A stretch of DNA of 64,000 nt, from NCBI GenBank assembly GCA_910578825.1, contig CAJTSB010000009.1, forward strand, positions 28,220 to 92,219, written 5' to 3'. Position numbers and translations under genes: made by a program. Shown one piece after another: positions 36,360-46,287 of the stretch. How positions within the stretch are numbered: the stretch's first letter is position 1; each line of letters opens with the position of its first letter. Under the pieces are notes generated by a model. That model ran no database searches. It saw only the letters and a list, made by a program, of their open reading frames with translations, and was not told the DNA's origin. The stretch is from an uncultured Lachnospiraceae bacterium (GTDB taxonomy: Bacteria > Bacillota > Clostridia > Lachnospirales > Lachnospiraceae).

Positions 36360-38039
36360 TTACTCCTCTGTACTCTCTGTGCTGAGTCCAAGCTCATCTA
36401 TAATTCTGTAAATTTCCAACGTATATTCTTCTTTATCCCAGATCGCATACAGTTCCCTTGCCTGATCGAGAGATAATTTATACTCTTCCTTTAATGCTTT
36501 CTCCAGAATTGCCAACATATTCTCATATTCAATTGCCGCTCCTGTTGCTGCAGCTTCGTTTGCATTCTTGTCAAATCGACCCACACCGAGAATCAATGCG
36601 CTCATTGCCTCCGCATGCATTCCCTGTTTGCGGTAAACCCTGTAATTGTTGATGGGCTGCTGTACATATGCAGTAAGTCTTGCCTTATTATAAAGTTCCT
36701 CATCAACCGCTTTGACCTTCTCGCCCTGTGTAAAACAGCTATATGCAGAAACATAATTGCCCTGCTCATAATATTCTCTCGCCTGTGTGATACTCAGCAT
36801 ATATCCCACCTGGCTGCTGAAAAGGTTAATCAGGATTACCAGCGAAATGCCTACCAGAAGAATCAGTATCACCGGACCCTTGGGTAACGGCTTGCTGCGG
36901 TCAATTACCTTCAAATCCTTTTTCTTTTCCTTCTTCTTTTCAGCCTTTTCTTTCTTCTGCTGCTCTTTCTCAGCCTTCTTCTGGTCTTTTTCTTTTTTCT
37001 TTTCTTCTTTGTCTTTCTTCTTCTGTTCTTTCTGCTCTTCCTTCTGTTCCGCCTTCTCCTGTTTCTTTTTCTCCTTTGCCGTTTCCTCGTCGGCAATCTT
37101 CTGCAAATCTGCTTTGTCTTCCTCTGAAAGATTCTCCACATCAGAAACGTCAATAACCTTATCTTCCTCGCCAAACAACAGCAGACCCAACCGCTTGAAC
37201 AGACCCGGTTTCTTCTCGTCTCTCTCTGTCTCTTTCCGATTCTTAGCTTTCTTTTCTTTCTTATCCTTTTTATCCTTTTTGGGTGCAGGCTCGTCTTTTG
37301 CGCCATCATCCATGTCGATGGAAGAATCCACATCATCCAGACCAAGCCCTTCCAGCTGCCGAGCCAGATCTTCCATATTAGAATCACCTGAGTCCATCAG
37401 ACCTTCCAGACCGTCAGAGCCGGTATCGTCGGATACAGGCATATCGGCAGTTTCCCCATCCAGATTATTGACAAAATCATCTTCCATAAAGGTTTCCCCA
37501 TCCCCAAAATCTACCAATGGTTCCTCCTTCTCATCTTCCCCAATACCAGAAAGCATATCCAGAAGTTCCTGATTCGTTTCCTCTGAGTTAAAATCCGATT
37601 CCCCTTCACCATCCAGCGTATTTACTTCAAAGTCCGTATCTGAATCATTCTCCGGCTCAGATCCCGAATCGGAATATCCTGCGCCAACGTCGCTCAGTCC
37701 AAAATCGTCATCATCATAATTTCTGAGGGATTCCTCGATTGACAAATCTTTCCCGTTGTCCAGGCTGTCTATCTCATCCAGATCATCCAGCGTGCCATTT
37801 TTAATGTTGCTGACGATATTGTCAATATCATCCAGATTAAAATCGTCCTCATCCTTTGAATCGGATTCTACTTTTGGTTTAGATTTGCTCTTCTCAAACG
37901 CCTTTAAGAAATCATCCTCATCATCGTCAGAAACTGGATCTCCAAAGTTGCTGAAGAAATCATCCTCGTCTTCTGTTATCTCTGATTCGCCTTCTACTCC
38001 CCGCAACAATTTGTCCAGGTAATCTTCTCTCTCGTTCAA
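36360..38039 (-). CDS. Highly charged single-pass membrane protein (acidic / KE-rich / TPR-like)
   Basis: About 559 residues in three zones. Residues 1-250 are extremely acidic and Ser/Asp/Glu-rich with repeats such as DEDDF and DDDDFGLSDVG. Residues 255-380 are a Lys/Glu-rich helix (KKDKKDKKEKKAKNRKETER and similar). One membrane helix at about 390-410 (PVILILLVGISLVILINLF) is followed by an outside domain of about 150 helical residues resembling tetratricopeptide repeats (YYEQGNYVSAYSCFTQGEKV). A TTG at 38039 spaced 8 nt from GGAGG is my start; GTG at 38048 lies inside that site. Function unknown. It ends 4 bp before hisH. Confidence 0.8.
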   Translation of the reverse strand: MNEREDYLDKLLRGVEGESEITEDEDDFFSNFGDPVSDDDEDDFLKAFEKSKSKPKVESDSKDEDDFNLDDIDNIVSNIKNGTLDDLDEIDSLDNGKDLSIEESLRNYDDDDFGLSDVGAGYSDSGSEPENDSDTDFEVNTLDGEGESDFNSEETNQELLDMLSGIGEDEKEEPLVDFGDGETFMEDDFVNNLDGETADMPVSDDTGSDGLEGLMDSGDSNMEDLARQLEGLGLDDVDSSIDMDDGAKDEPAPKKDKKDKKEKKAKNRKETERDEKKPGLFKRLGLLLFGEEDKVIDVSDVENLSEEDKADLQKIADEETAKEKKKQEKAEQKEEQKEQKKKDKEEKKKEKDQKKAEKEQQKKEKAEKKKEKKKDLKVIDRSKPLPKGPVILILLVGISLVILINLFSSQVGYMLSITQAREYYEQGNYVSAYSCFTQGEKVKAVDEELYNKARLTAYVQQPINNYRVYRKQGMHAEAMSALILGVGRFDKNANEAAATGAAIEYENMLAILEKALKEEYKLSLDQARELYAIWDKEEYTLEIYRIIDELGLSTESTEE

Positions 38040-38124
38040 AGATTCCACCTCCGGTGCTTTTTCTCATACTGTATTTATCATAACACACTGTTTCCCAATA
38101 CACAAGTTAAATGCTTCAGCTATC

Positions 38125-39489
38125 TCAATTCTTAAAACTATGTACCGGCGCAGGAATTCTACCCTTACGATTGATAAAGGCATCACATCCAAACCGGTTG
38201 ACCGGCATGACTGGCGCGTGCCCCAGCAATCCGCCAAACTCTACCGTCTCTCCGATACCTTTTCCGATTACCGGAATCAGACGGACGGCAGTTGTCTTTT
38301 GGTTAATCATTCCAATTGCCATCTCATCGGCTATGATACCGGAAATCGTGGATGGCGGCACGTCCCCTGGTATGGCAATCATGTCGAGCCCCACGGAACA
38401 AACGCAGGTCATCGCCTCAAGTTTCTCCAACGTCAATGCGCCGCTTTCCACAGCATTTATCATTCCCTGATCCTCACTGACCGGAATGAATGCACCGCTT
38501 AAACCGCCGACATAAGAAGACGCCATAATCCCGCCTTTTTTGACCTGATCATTCAACAGAGCAAGTGCAGCCGTAGTACCCGGAGCTCCAGCATATTCCA
38601 GACCAATTTCCTCCAAAATCTCCGCAACGGAATCCCCGATTGCCGGAGTTGGAGCCAGAGAAAGGTCAATAATTCCAAACGGAACCTGCATTCGTTTACT
38701 CGCTTCCTGCGCCACCAATTGACCGACACGCGTAATTTTAAACGCTGTCTTTTTAATTGTCTCGCAAAGCGTCTCGAAGTCTGCACCGCGCACCTGTTCC
38801 AGCGCTTTCTTCACGACGCCGGGACCGGATACCCCTACATTGATGATAGCGTCCGCCTCCGTCACGCCATGGAATGCCCCCGCCATAAACGGATTGTCAT
38901 CCGGTGCATTACAGAATACCACCAGTTTTGCACAGCCCAGAGAATCATTCTCCTTTGTATACTGGGCTGTTTTTAAGATAATCTCTCCCATCAGCTTTAC
39001 CGCATCCATGTCAATGCCCGTCTTCGTAGATCCCACATTAACGGAACTGCATACGCGCTCTGTTTCCGCCAACGCCTGCGGAATTGAACAAATCAGGTTC
39101 CGATCTCCCGGCGTCATTCCCTTCGATACCAGTGCGGAATATCCACCGATAAAGTTCACTCCCACTTCTTTCGCCGCACGGTCAAGTGTCTTCGCTATCG
39201 TTGCAAAATCCCCGGGCGTCTGACATGCCGCCTCGCCAATCAGTGAGATGGGCGTTACGGAAATTCGCTTGTTTACAATAGGAATTCCATATCCACGCTC
39301 AATTTCCTCTCCTGTCTCGACAAGTTTTTCCGCCACTGTCGTTATTTTCCGGTAAATATTATCGTTTAATTTCTGTAAATCGGAATCTATACAATCCAGC
39401 AGGCTGATGCCAAGCGTAATCGTACGCACATCGAGATTATCCTGCTCAATCATCTTATTCGTTTCATTTACTTCCCAGATATTTATCAT
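38125..39489 (-). CDS. PFL family protein (DUF711)
   Basis: A 454-residue protein of the PFL/UPF0210 family (DUF711), distantly related to the pyruvate-formate lyase fold. Typical segments are [33 protein letters not shown] and [18 protein letters not shown]. The function is unknown. Family members are nearly always paired with a small ACT-domain protein, present here 11 bp upstream. The start at 39489 follows AAGGAG; the frame extends 35 codons further into the ACT gene's tail, but without family similarity. Confidence 0.92.
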   Translation of the reverse strand: MINIWEVNETNKMIEQDNLDVRTITLGISLLDCIDSDLQKLNDNIYRKITTVAEKLVETGEEIERGYGIPIVNKRISVTPISLIGEAACQTPGDFATIAKTLDRAAKEVGVNFIGGYSALVSKGMTPGDRNLICSIPQALAETERVCSSVNVGSTKTGIDMDAVKLMGEIILKTAQYTKENDSLGCAKLVVFCNAPDDNPFMAGAFHGVTEADAIINVGVSGPGVVKKALEQVRGADFETLCETIKKTAFKITRVGQLVAQEASKRMQVPFGIIDLSLAPTPAIGDSVAEILEEIGLEYAGAPGTTAALALLNDQVKKGGIMASSYVGGLSGAFIPVSEDQGMINAVESGALTLEKLEAMTCVCSVGLDMIAIPGDVPPSTISGIIADEMAIGMINQKTTAVRLIPVIGKGIGETVEFGGLLGHAPVMPVNRFGCDAFINRKGRIPAPVHSFKN

Positions 39490-39500
39490 CACACTGCTCC

Positions 39501-39785
39501 TTAAATTCTGTGCATTTTTTGAAAAATTTCCTCGCGCTGACACCTGATATTCACGCCAATCTCCTCTCCCAGGCGTTCCAGATCTCCGGCACACTGGTCG
39601 AACTGCTTATCCGCATTTTTCATATCTGCAATCATCATCATATTAAAAAATTCCTGCACAATCGTCTGGCTGATATCCAGCACATTAATCTGATGTTCCG
39701 AGAGATAGGTGCATACCCTGGCAATAATTCCCACGGTATCTTTTCCCACCACCGTAATAATAATCCTGTCTGCATTTTTTTCCAT
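39501..39785 (-). CDS. ACT domain-containing protein (UPF0237)
   Basis: A 94-residue single ACT domain: [20 protein letters not shown] followed by [24 protein letters not shown] domains bind amino acids and regulate partner enzymes. It sits directly before the PFL-family gene, its usual partner, and probably controls it; ligand unknown. The ATG at 39785 follows TGGAGG; an earlier in-frame Met lies inside the end of the WalJ-like gene. Confidence 0.92.
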   Translation of the reverse strand: MEKNADRIIITVVGKDTVGIIARVCTYLSEHQINVLDISQTIVQEFFNMMMIADMKNADKQFDQCAGDLERLGEEIGVNIRCQREEIFQKMHRI

Positions 39786-39804
39786 TAAACTTAACCTCCA
39801 GTTT

Positions 39805-40602
39805 TTAAAATTCAATCACATCCGAAACCTGATCCCTTTTGGCAACATGGATGGGAAAATCGCCCGCATGATATGGATTATCCGCCATGTCAATCTCCAG
39901 CCTTACAGTCTCATAGGCCAGCCTCTCATAATTATTCTCTTTGCTTAAATGTCCCAAAATTGCCATCTTAAAATTATCGTGGAGCGCTTCTCCAAGCAAT
40001 CGTCCGCAAAGCTCGTTGGACAAATGCCCCCTGTCCCCCAAAATACGTTGTTTCAAATAATAAGGATACGTTCCCACCTGCAACATATGTACGTCATGGT
40101 TTGCCTCCAAAAGCAGCACATCCAGATTCTGCAGCCGCTCTATAATATATCCGTCATATCTGCCGAGATCCGTCATCACCCCCATAGATTTTCTTCCCTG
40201 CCGCAGCACAAACGCCGTCGGCTGGGCGGCATCATGGGAAATAGAAATGGGATTTACCGTGATATCACCAATTGTAAATTCTACATCCGGATGAATTTCC
40301 TGAAACAATTCTTCCTTAATTTCTCCCACATTCTTATATTTTAAAATCGCTTCTTTTGTTCCTTTGGTTGCATAGATTGGAATTCCATACCTTCTGGCAA
40401 TTACACCAAGCCCGCTGATATGATCCGAATGTTCGTGGGTAATCAGGATTCCCGCCATATCCCTGGTCGTATATCCGATTTCACATAACCCTTCTTCTAT
40501 CCGCTTTCCGCTGATTCCCGCGTCAAGCAGCAAATTTGTGTTTTCAGAGGCAGCAAAAATACAATTTCCACTGCTGCCGCTCGCAATACTGCATAGTTTC
40601 AT
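39805..40602 (-). CDS. MBL-fold metallo-hydrolase (WalJ/YycJ-like)
   Basis: A 265-residue metallo-beta-lactamase-fold protein. KLCSIASGSSGNCIF starts it, and ITHEHSDHISGLG carries the HxHxDH metal site; further metal ligands are in SHDAAQP and LEANHD. YycJ/WalJ members are linked to the WalRK wall-stress system or to DNA repair nuclease activity in Bacillus, but there is no walR/walK here, so substrate is open. ATG at 40602 after GGAGGAATAATGGGAC, overlapping the end of the CoaE/FtsA-like gene. Confidence 0.9.
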   Translation of the reverse strand: MKLCSIASGSSGNCIFAASENTNLLLDAGISGKRIEEGLCEIGYTTRDMAGILITHEHSDHISGLGVIARRYGIPIYATKGTKEAILKYKNVGEIKEELFQEIHPDVEFTIGDITVNPISISHDAAQPTAFVLRQGRKSMGVMTDLGRYDGYIIERLQNLDVLLLEANHDVHMLQVGTYPYYLKQRILGDRGHLSNELCGRLLGEALHDNFKMAILGHLSKENNYERLAYETVRLEIDMADNPYHAGDFPIHVAKRDQVSDVIEF

Positions 40603-40608
40603 GTCCCA

Positions 40609-43482
40609 TTATTCCTCCCAATGAATATCAAGGACATCCCCCTCTTTCAGCGATGCCGTGTAGGAAGGCGTTTCCCCGTTTAACAGAGTGACGATGCTTC
40701 TTCCGTTCCCTGCGCTCAGATCAAATCCAATCACATCAAACACATCCACAAACACATAGGACTGCTTGCCGGTCAGTGTAACCGGAAGTTTATTTACCAC
40801 AATGTGAAGATCCATTCCCTCCAGCTTTTTAGCCGCACGTTTTGCCGCGCGCTGCTGCGCACGCTCTACAATCGTGGGACGGATATCGCTTTCCTCTACT
40901 TTCTGCTCCTCCATAAACTTCTCTTCCAGCTCTTCCTGGGTGAGATCCTTCTGCGAATTATCATAAGTCCCGTCAACATTGCGCAATGCGTCTATCTTTT
41001 TCTGCAACTTGGACTTTTCCTTTGTTTGCTTTTCCTTTTGTTCCTTATCTTTATCTGGTAAGGATTTCTGTTTTTCTTTCTCTATGTTTTCCATTTCAGA
41101 CGGCGGCGTACGGAATGCCTGCACGGTCCATTCAATGGAGAAATTCTCATATACCAGCGTTTCCAAATCTGCGGGCTTATTGTTTACCAGAATTTCTTTG
41201 TCCATATCAATTTCCACATCCATGAACTCTATAATCTGGGAAACGGTATAATAACCCCGCATTTCCACACGGTCGCCTTCCTTTATTTCATAATCAGACA
41301 TCTCAATCACGCCATTGACCTCGGCAAACCTCGGGCAGGAGACAAGTCGTCCATTGACCTCGACATTCAGCATGGAGCTGCCATATTCTTCCAAATCTCC
41401 CAGATGACAGACTGCATCATTTCCCTGCGTAGACGGTTCAATCGTGATATCGCTGTTTGGCTCCAGAGAAGCGTTTATATTCGTAAGGTGCCCATTCACG
41501 CGCACAACCGCAGATTCCCCGACCTCGCCGCGGGCAATCCGTTTCCTTCCATTGACGGTAAAGTTAATCTCTTTCCCCCGCCGCGGGAAAAGCTGTTCAT
41601 TCGGAAATCCTGCCTGCAATGCGGCATCCACAATTGTCAGTTTATCATTATCGTACAGTTTCATCCGTTCCCCATTAAAATGTACAAAGATAAAATTGTT
41701 TTTCTGGTCGTAATAATTCAGACAAATACCAATCGGCGTTACGAGCAATGGATCTTTGCGGATATCCTGCTGTTCAAAGTGAATCTCCTGTAATACCTCT
41801 TCCCCACGCAGCGCAACACGCTCCTGTGGCAATCCCAGTTCAAAGGAAAGATGCTCGATAAATCCATGTATTTTTCCGCCGCCGCCGACAACAAAGGTCG
41901 CGCTGACGGTCTCTCCGCCATTCAGCTCTTTAATCTTGGCTGCTATACTGTCTGCCAGATCATCTACTAACGGTTTGAGCAACTGCCATACCTCCTCCGA
42001 GGTAACGGTATGCTTAATCATCATGATATCCTGATATTCGATTTCTTCTTCCAGACCCGACTGCAGCTTAATATACTCTGCCGTCTTGAAATCCACCAGA
42101 TAATGTTGTACCAAAAGCTCTGTCAACTCATCGCCCGCACTTGGTATCATGCCATAGGCAATAATGCTTCCATCCTTGGTCACAGAAATATCGCTGGTTC
42201 CCGCGCCGATATCGACCAATGCAATATTGAGCATACGAAATGCCTCCGGGATTGCCACATTGATTGCGGCAATCGGCTCCAAAGTCATATTCGCCACTTT
42301 CAACCCGGCAATTCCCACTGCCGAATACAGACCATCCACAACGTCCTCCGGCAGGAAAGTCACGATAATATCTTCACTGATTTCTTCCGCCTTGTGATTT
42401 TCCAGATTTGAAAAAACATCTCCGTTCAGATAATATTTAACAACTGAATAGCCTACACAGTAAAATTTAAACTTCGTATCGTTATTTTCATTCAAAATCC
42501 GCTGCGCCTTCTCAATTCCAAGCAAGTCCAGCGTATGAATATCCTCGCCCGTTACCACGCTCTCTTCTGCAAACTCATAACTGACACTTGTTGTTACCGT
42601 TTTCAGCACACGTCCCGCAGCCGCAATACACACATCGTTCAATTCAATCTGAAGCTGTGCCTCCAACTCCTTCTTCACGGCATTAATCGTGCGTCCCACA
42701 CGTCCAATATCGTGAATCTGCCCATCCAGCATGGAACGCGTCTCATGCTCCTTTACATACTGCGCAAGCACAAAAAATTCATCTTCCTGTCGGTAACCAA
42801 CCGTACCCACGACATTGCGGGTACCGATATCCAGTCCGAATACCAAAGGAATCCCTTCTATTTGCTGTTCTTGCATCTGTCCTACTTCTCCTTTATTCTT
42901 AATTAACTGCGCAACCTGATAAAATGTCTCCTCCTTGGAGCCATTATTATCAATCACCACCTGACAGTGAGCCCTATACTCTTCCTCCGGCATCTGGCTT
43001 TGAAACATGCGCTTAATCTTTTCCGGAGAATACGCGCGCGACTCTGTAAGACGCTGCCTGCGATTCTCTTCTGTCGCATAGATATACCAGATCTCATCAC
43101 AGATTTTGTCGTAATGATCCTCAATCAAAAGCGCCGCCTCAACAATGACAAAATCCAGAATCCTCATCTGCCGCTGCTCTTCAATCCTTTCACAGATATA
43201 CTCCTTAACCAGGGGATGAACTACTTTATTCACTTCCTGCCTAAGCTGCGACGATTCAAACATTTTCTCCGCCATAACCGGACGATTGATGGTCTCATCT
43301 TCATTATAAATTTCCGCCGGCAGGATTTTCATAAGTTTCTCATAACACTCTGTCCCCGGCGCCATCAACATCTCAGCGATTCGATCCGCCTCCAGATTCT
43401 TTACTTTATAGTTCTCCTCCAAATAATCCAAAATGACGGATTTTCCTGCTCCCACTCCGCCGGTGATTCCAATTACCTGCAT
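40609..43482 (-). CDS. coaE: Fused dephospho-CoA kinase and FtsA-like protein
   Basis: One uninterrupted 957-codon frame. Residues 1-202 are dephospho-CoA kinase (P-loop GITGGVGAGKS, EADRIAEMLMAPG, VIVEAALLIE, VVIDNNGS), which performs the last step of CoA synthesis. From Met203 (coordinate 42876) an FtsA/PilM-like actin-fold protein begins: VFGLDIGTRNVVGTVGY, VDIGAGTSDISVTKDG, and VVGGGGKIHG. A Lys/Glu-rich linker (about residues 810-880) and a C-terminal domain follow. No stop separates the parts. GGAG and AGGA lie upstream of the Met203 codon, so the second protein may also be made separately by internal initiation. Whether this is a true fusion or a lost stop codon is open. Confidence 0.85.
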   Translation of the reverse strand: MQVIGITGGVGAGKSVILDYLEENYKVKNLEADRIAEMLMAPGTECYEKLMKILPAEIYNEDETINRPVMAEKMFESSQLRQEVNKVVHPLVKEYICERIEEQRQMRILDFVIVEAALLIEDHYDKICDEIWYIYATEENRRQRLTESRAYSPEKIKRMFQSQMPEEEYRAHCQVVIDNNGSKEETFYQVAQLIKNKGEVGQMQEQQIEGIPLVFGLDIGTRNVVGTVGYRQEDEFFVLAQYVKEHETRSMLDGQIHDIGRVGRTINAVKKELEAQLQIELNDVCIAAAGRVLKTVTTSVSYEFAEESVVTGEDIHTLDLLGIEKAQRILNENNDTKFKFYCVGYSVVKYYLNGDVFSNLENHKAEEISEDIIVTFLPEDVVDGLYSAVGIAGLKVANMTLEPIAAINVAIPEAFRMLNIALVDIGAGTSDISVTKDGSIIAYGMIPSAGDELTELLVQHYLVDFKTAEYIKLQSGLEEEIEYQDIMMIKHTVTSEEVWQLLKPLVDDLADSIAAKIKELNGGETVSATFVVGGGGKIHGFIEHLSFELGLPQERVALRGEEVLQEIHFEQQDIRKDPLLVTPIGICLNYYDQKNNFIFVHFNGERMKLYDNDKLTIVDAALQAGFPNEQLFPRRGKEINFTVNGRKRIARGEVGESAVVRVNGHLTNINASLEPNSDITIEPSTQGNDAVCHLGDLEEYGSSMLNVEVNGRLVSCPRFAEVNGVIEMSDYEIKEGDRVEMRGYYTVSQIIEFMDVEIDMDKEILVNNKPADLETLVYENFSIEWTVQAFRTPPSEMENIEKEKQKSLPDKDKEQKEKQTKEKSKLQKKIDALRNVDGTYDNSQKDLTQEELEEKFMEEQKVEESDIRPTIVERAQQRAAKRAAKKLEGMDLHIVVNKLPVTLTGKQSYVFVDVFDVIGFDLSAGNGRSIVTLLNGETPSYTASLKEGDVLDIHWEE

Positions 43483-43500
43483 AATTTCAACTCCTCTTCT

Positions 43501-46143
43501 CTAATGTGCTTCGTACCAGTCTTTTCCCTGTTTCATATCAATTTCCAGTTCCACGGAAAGTTCTGCCGCCGTTTCCATATCCTTTTTCAAAATAGCCTTC
43601 ACCTGCTCTATTTCATCCTCATAAGTCTCTATCAGCAGCTCATCATGCACCTGAAGAATCAGTCTCGACCTGAGATTCTCCCTGCGCAGAGATTCACTGA
43701 CCCGTATCATCGCAATCTTAATAATATCCGCCGCCGTACCCTGTATGGGGGAGTTCATTGCCACACGCTCCCCGAAGGAACGCTGCATGTAATTGCTCGA
43801 AGAGAGTTCCGGCACCGGCCGTCTCCTGCCAAACATGGTCATGACATAACCCTGCTCTTTCGCCTGCTGCACCTGCCTGTCCAAAAACTGTTTCACCCCT
43901 GGATACGTCTCAAAATATGATTCAATATAATTTGACGCCTCCTTCGTGGAAATACTTAAATCCTGGCTCAGTCCAAAAGAACTGATTCCATACACAATTC
44001 CGAAATTAACAGCCTTGGCATTCCGCCGCTGCAGGGATGTCACTTCCTCAAACGGTACATGAAATACCTGGGAGGCCGTCATTCGGTGAATATCCTGCGC
44101 CTGACGGTAAGCCTCTATCAGATTATCATCTTCCGACATATGAGCTAATACGCGAAGTTCAATCTGAGAATAGTCCGCATCGATCAATACGCATCCTTCC
44201 CGTGGAATGAATACTTTGCGAATCTGCCGTCCCAATTCCATACGGATGGGGATATTCTGCAAATTCGGCTCCGTACTGCTGATTCTTCCGGTCGCTGTAA
44301 TCGTCTGGTGGAAACAGGAATGAATCCTGCCATCCTCCTCGATATAATTCGCAAGTCCGTCGGCATACGTGGATTTTAACTTCGTCAACTGACGGTATTC
44401 CAATATCTTAGAGACCAACGGATATTCCCCGGCCAGTTTTTCCAGCACATCTGCTGCCGTAGAATAGCCCGTCTTCGTCTTTTTACCGTAGGGCATTTTT
44501 AATTTTTCAAAGAGAATAACTCCCAATTGTTTGGGCGAATTGATGTTAAACGTCTCCCCGGCGTCCTGATATATTTCCTGCTCAATTTCTACAATCTTCC
44601 CCGACAAATCTTCTCCGTAAGATTTTAACTGTCCGGCATTCACAAGCACGCCTTCGCGTTCCATTTCATACAGGGTATATGCCAGGGGCATCTCAATTTC
44701 ACGGTACAGCCTGTACATCCCGCTCTCATGTAATTTTTGCTGCAGCACCCCGGATGCCTCAAGAGATACATATGCCATAAAACAGGCAAACTGCATCATC
44801 TCCTGCGGCTTTTCCACTGCTGCCTGGCAAAATGCCTGCTTGCCCAGTAAATCCTGTCTGGATGGTACAAAAAGTCCCAAATGTTCTTTTGCGATATCAT
44901 CATACGTATAATCATTCTTCAATGGATTCATCAGATATGCCCCAATCAGCACATCCTCCACATGCTCCCTGGCTTCTTCTGAAATGGAAAGACAGGACAA
45001 CTGTGATTTCAAATCAAAGGTTGACGCCAAACCTGCTGCCTCAATTAACTGGCTTGTCTGCGTGAGAAGATATTCTCCGCTGATATCCTCATCCGCCATA
45101 ATAAGGTAAATATGTTCCTTATCATACGCAATGCCAACTCCCAACGCCCGTTCTTCTATCAGAACATAAAACCCCACCTTCCCGGATTCCTTTGCCTGTG
45201 CAAATACGCTGTCTGCCTCTTTTCTCTTAACAACCTTCTTAAAATGCTCTTTCAACGGATTCTCGGGTTCCTCTGCCGAAAAACGGTTCAGCATATTCTT
45301 AAACTCCAGTTTCTTCATCCATACATAGGCTTCCTGCGTGAACAGATTTCCCAAAACTGACTGACCGATATCGCACTCAATTGGCGCATTTACCTCAATC
45401 GTCGCCAGCGTCTTGCTCATCCTGGCCATATCATAATGTTCCCTCAGGTTATTTTGTGCCCGCGGAGGTTTGACGTCCTCAATGTGCGCATAGGCGTTTT
45501 CAATGCTCCCATACGCCACAATGAGATTCGTTGCCGTTTTCTCTCCAATTCCCGGCACTCCCGGAATATTGTCTGCACTGTCTCCCATGAGCGCCTTAAC
45601 GTCAATGAATTCTGTCGGCGTCACCTGATATTTCTCTTTCACATCATTGGCATAATAATCTTCGATCTCTGTGCCGGTTCGTTTCGTCTTCGGTATTCTT
45701 ATCTTAATGTGTTCGCTGGCAAGCTGTAAAAGATCCCGGTCCCCCGATACCAGAGACACCTCCAGCCCTTCCTGCTCACTGCGTTTGGCCAGTGTTCCCA
45801 GAATATCGTCCGCCTCATACCCTTCTTTCTCGACGATGAGAACGCCCATTGCTCTGAGCACGTCCTTCATCACTGGCACCTGCTGGCGCAGCTCTTCAGC
45901 CATCGGTTTTCTCGTTCCTTTGTACTGCTCATACATCTTATGGCGGAACGTGGGTGCATGGACATCAAATGCCACAATCAGATATTCCGGTTTCTCTTCT
46001 TCCAGTATCTTGAACAGAATATTCAAAAATCCATACACCGCATTTGTATGGAGTCCCTCTGAATTTGTCAAATCCGGTATTCCAAAAAATGCCCGGTTTA
46101 AAATACTGTGTCCATCAATCAAAACTATTTTTTTATTCATCAT
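43501..46143 (-). CDS. polA: DNA polymerase I
   Basis: An 880-residue family A polymerase. It has an N-terminal 5'-3' exonuclease (KIVLIDGHSILNRAFFG, SGDRDLLQL, DSADNIPGVPGIGEKTA), a middle domain in the place of the 3'-5' exonuclease, and the polymerase domain (DADYSQIELRVLAHMS, KAVNFGIVYGIS, LQVHDELLIE). In the middle domain the catalytic DxE motif is not found (the region reads GFYVLIEERALGVG), so proofreading is probably absent, as in Bacillus and Taq Pol I. Two adjacent ATG codons begin it. Next to coaE, a common neighbour. Confidence 0.97.
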   Translation of the reverse strand: MMNKKIVLIDGHSILNRAFFGIPDLTNSEGLHTNAVYGFLNILFKILEEEKPEYLIVAFDVHAPTFRHKMYEQYKGTRKPMAEELRQQVPVMKDVLRAMGVLIVEKEGYEADDILGTLAKRSEQEGLEVSLVSGDRDLLQLASEHIKIRIPKTKRTGTEIEDYYANDVKEKYQVTPTEFIDVKALMGDSADNIPGVPGIGEKTATNLIVAYGSIENAYAHIEDVKPPRAQNNLREHYDMARMSKTLATIEVNAPIECDIGQSVLGNLFTQEAYVWMKKLEFKNMLNRFSAEEPENPLKEHFKKVVKRKEADSVFAQAKESGKVGFYVLIEERALGVGIAYDKEHIYLIMADEDISGEYLLTQTSQLIEAAGLASTFDLKSQLSCLSISEEAREHVEDVLIGAYLMNPLKNDYTYDDIAKEHLGLFVPSRQDLLGKQAFCQAAVEKPQEMMQFACFMAYVSLEASGVLQQKLHESGMYRLYREIEMPLAYTLYEMEREGVLVNAGQLKSYGEDLSGKIVEIEQEIYQDAGETFNINSPKQLGVILFEKLKMPYGKKTKTGYSTAADVLEKLAGEYPLVSKILEYRQLTKLKSTYADGLANYIEEDGRIHSCFHQTITATGRISSTEPNLQNIPIRMELGRQIRKVFIPREGCVLIDADYSQIELRVLAHMSEDDNLIEAYRQAQDIHRMTASQVFHVPFEEVTSLQRRNAKAVNFGIVYGISSFGLSQDLSISTKEASNYIESYFETYPGVKQFLDRQVQQAKEQGYVMTMFGRRRPVPELSSSNYMQRSFGERVAMNSPIQGTAADIIKIAMIRVSESLRRENLRSRLILQVHDELLIETYEDEIEQVKAILKKDMETAAELSVELEIDMKQGKDWYEAH

Positions 46144-46287
46144 TGTCCAAATTCCCTATCTCTTATTGCTGCCATCTTCGCATATTTCCATCCTCAGTTG
46201 GAAAATATGACTTCTTCTACCAGGATAACATCACTTCTATTTTACACCATATGAAAACGTTTTAAAAGTTAAATTTTTCTTCTTCGA

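Noticed and set aside
36787..37572. 261-codon Ser/Phe-rich frame on the plus strand
   Set aside because: It is the reverse reading of the Lys/Glu- and Asp-rich zone of the membrane protein at 36360-38039; its low-complexity content is what that codon bias predicts.
42967..43920. 317-codon plus-strand frame
   Set aside because: Spans the junction of two well-supported minus-strand genes (coaE fusion and polA) and shows no domain.
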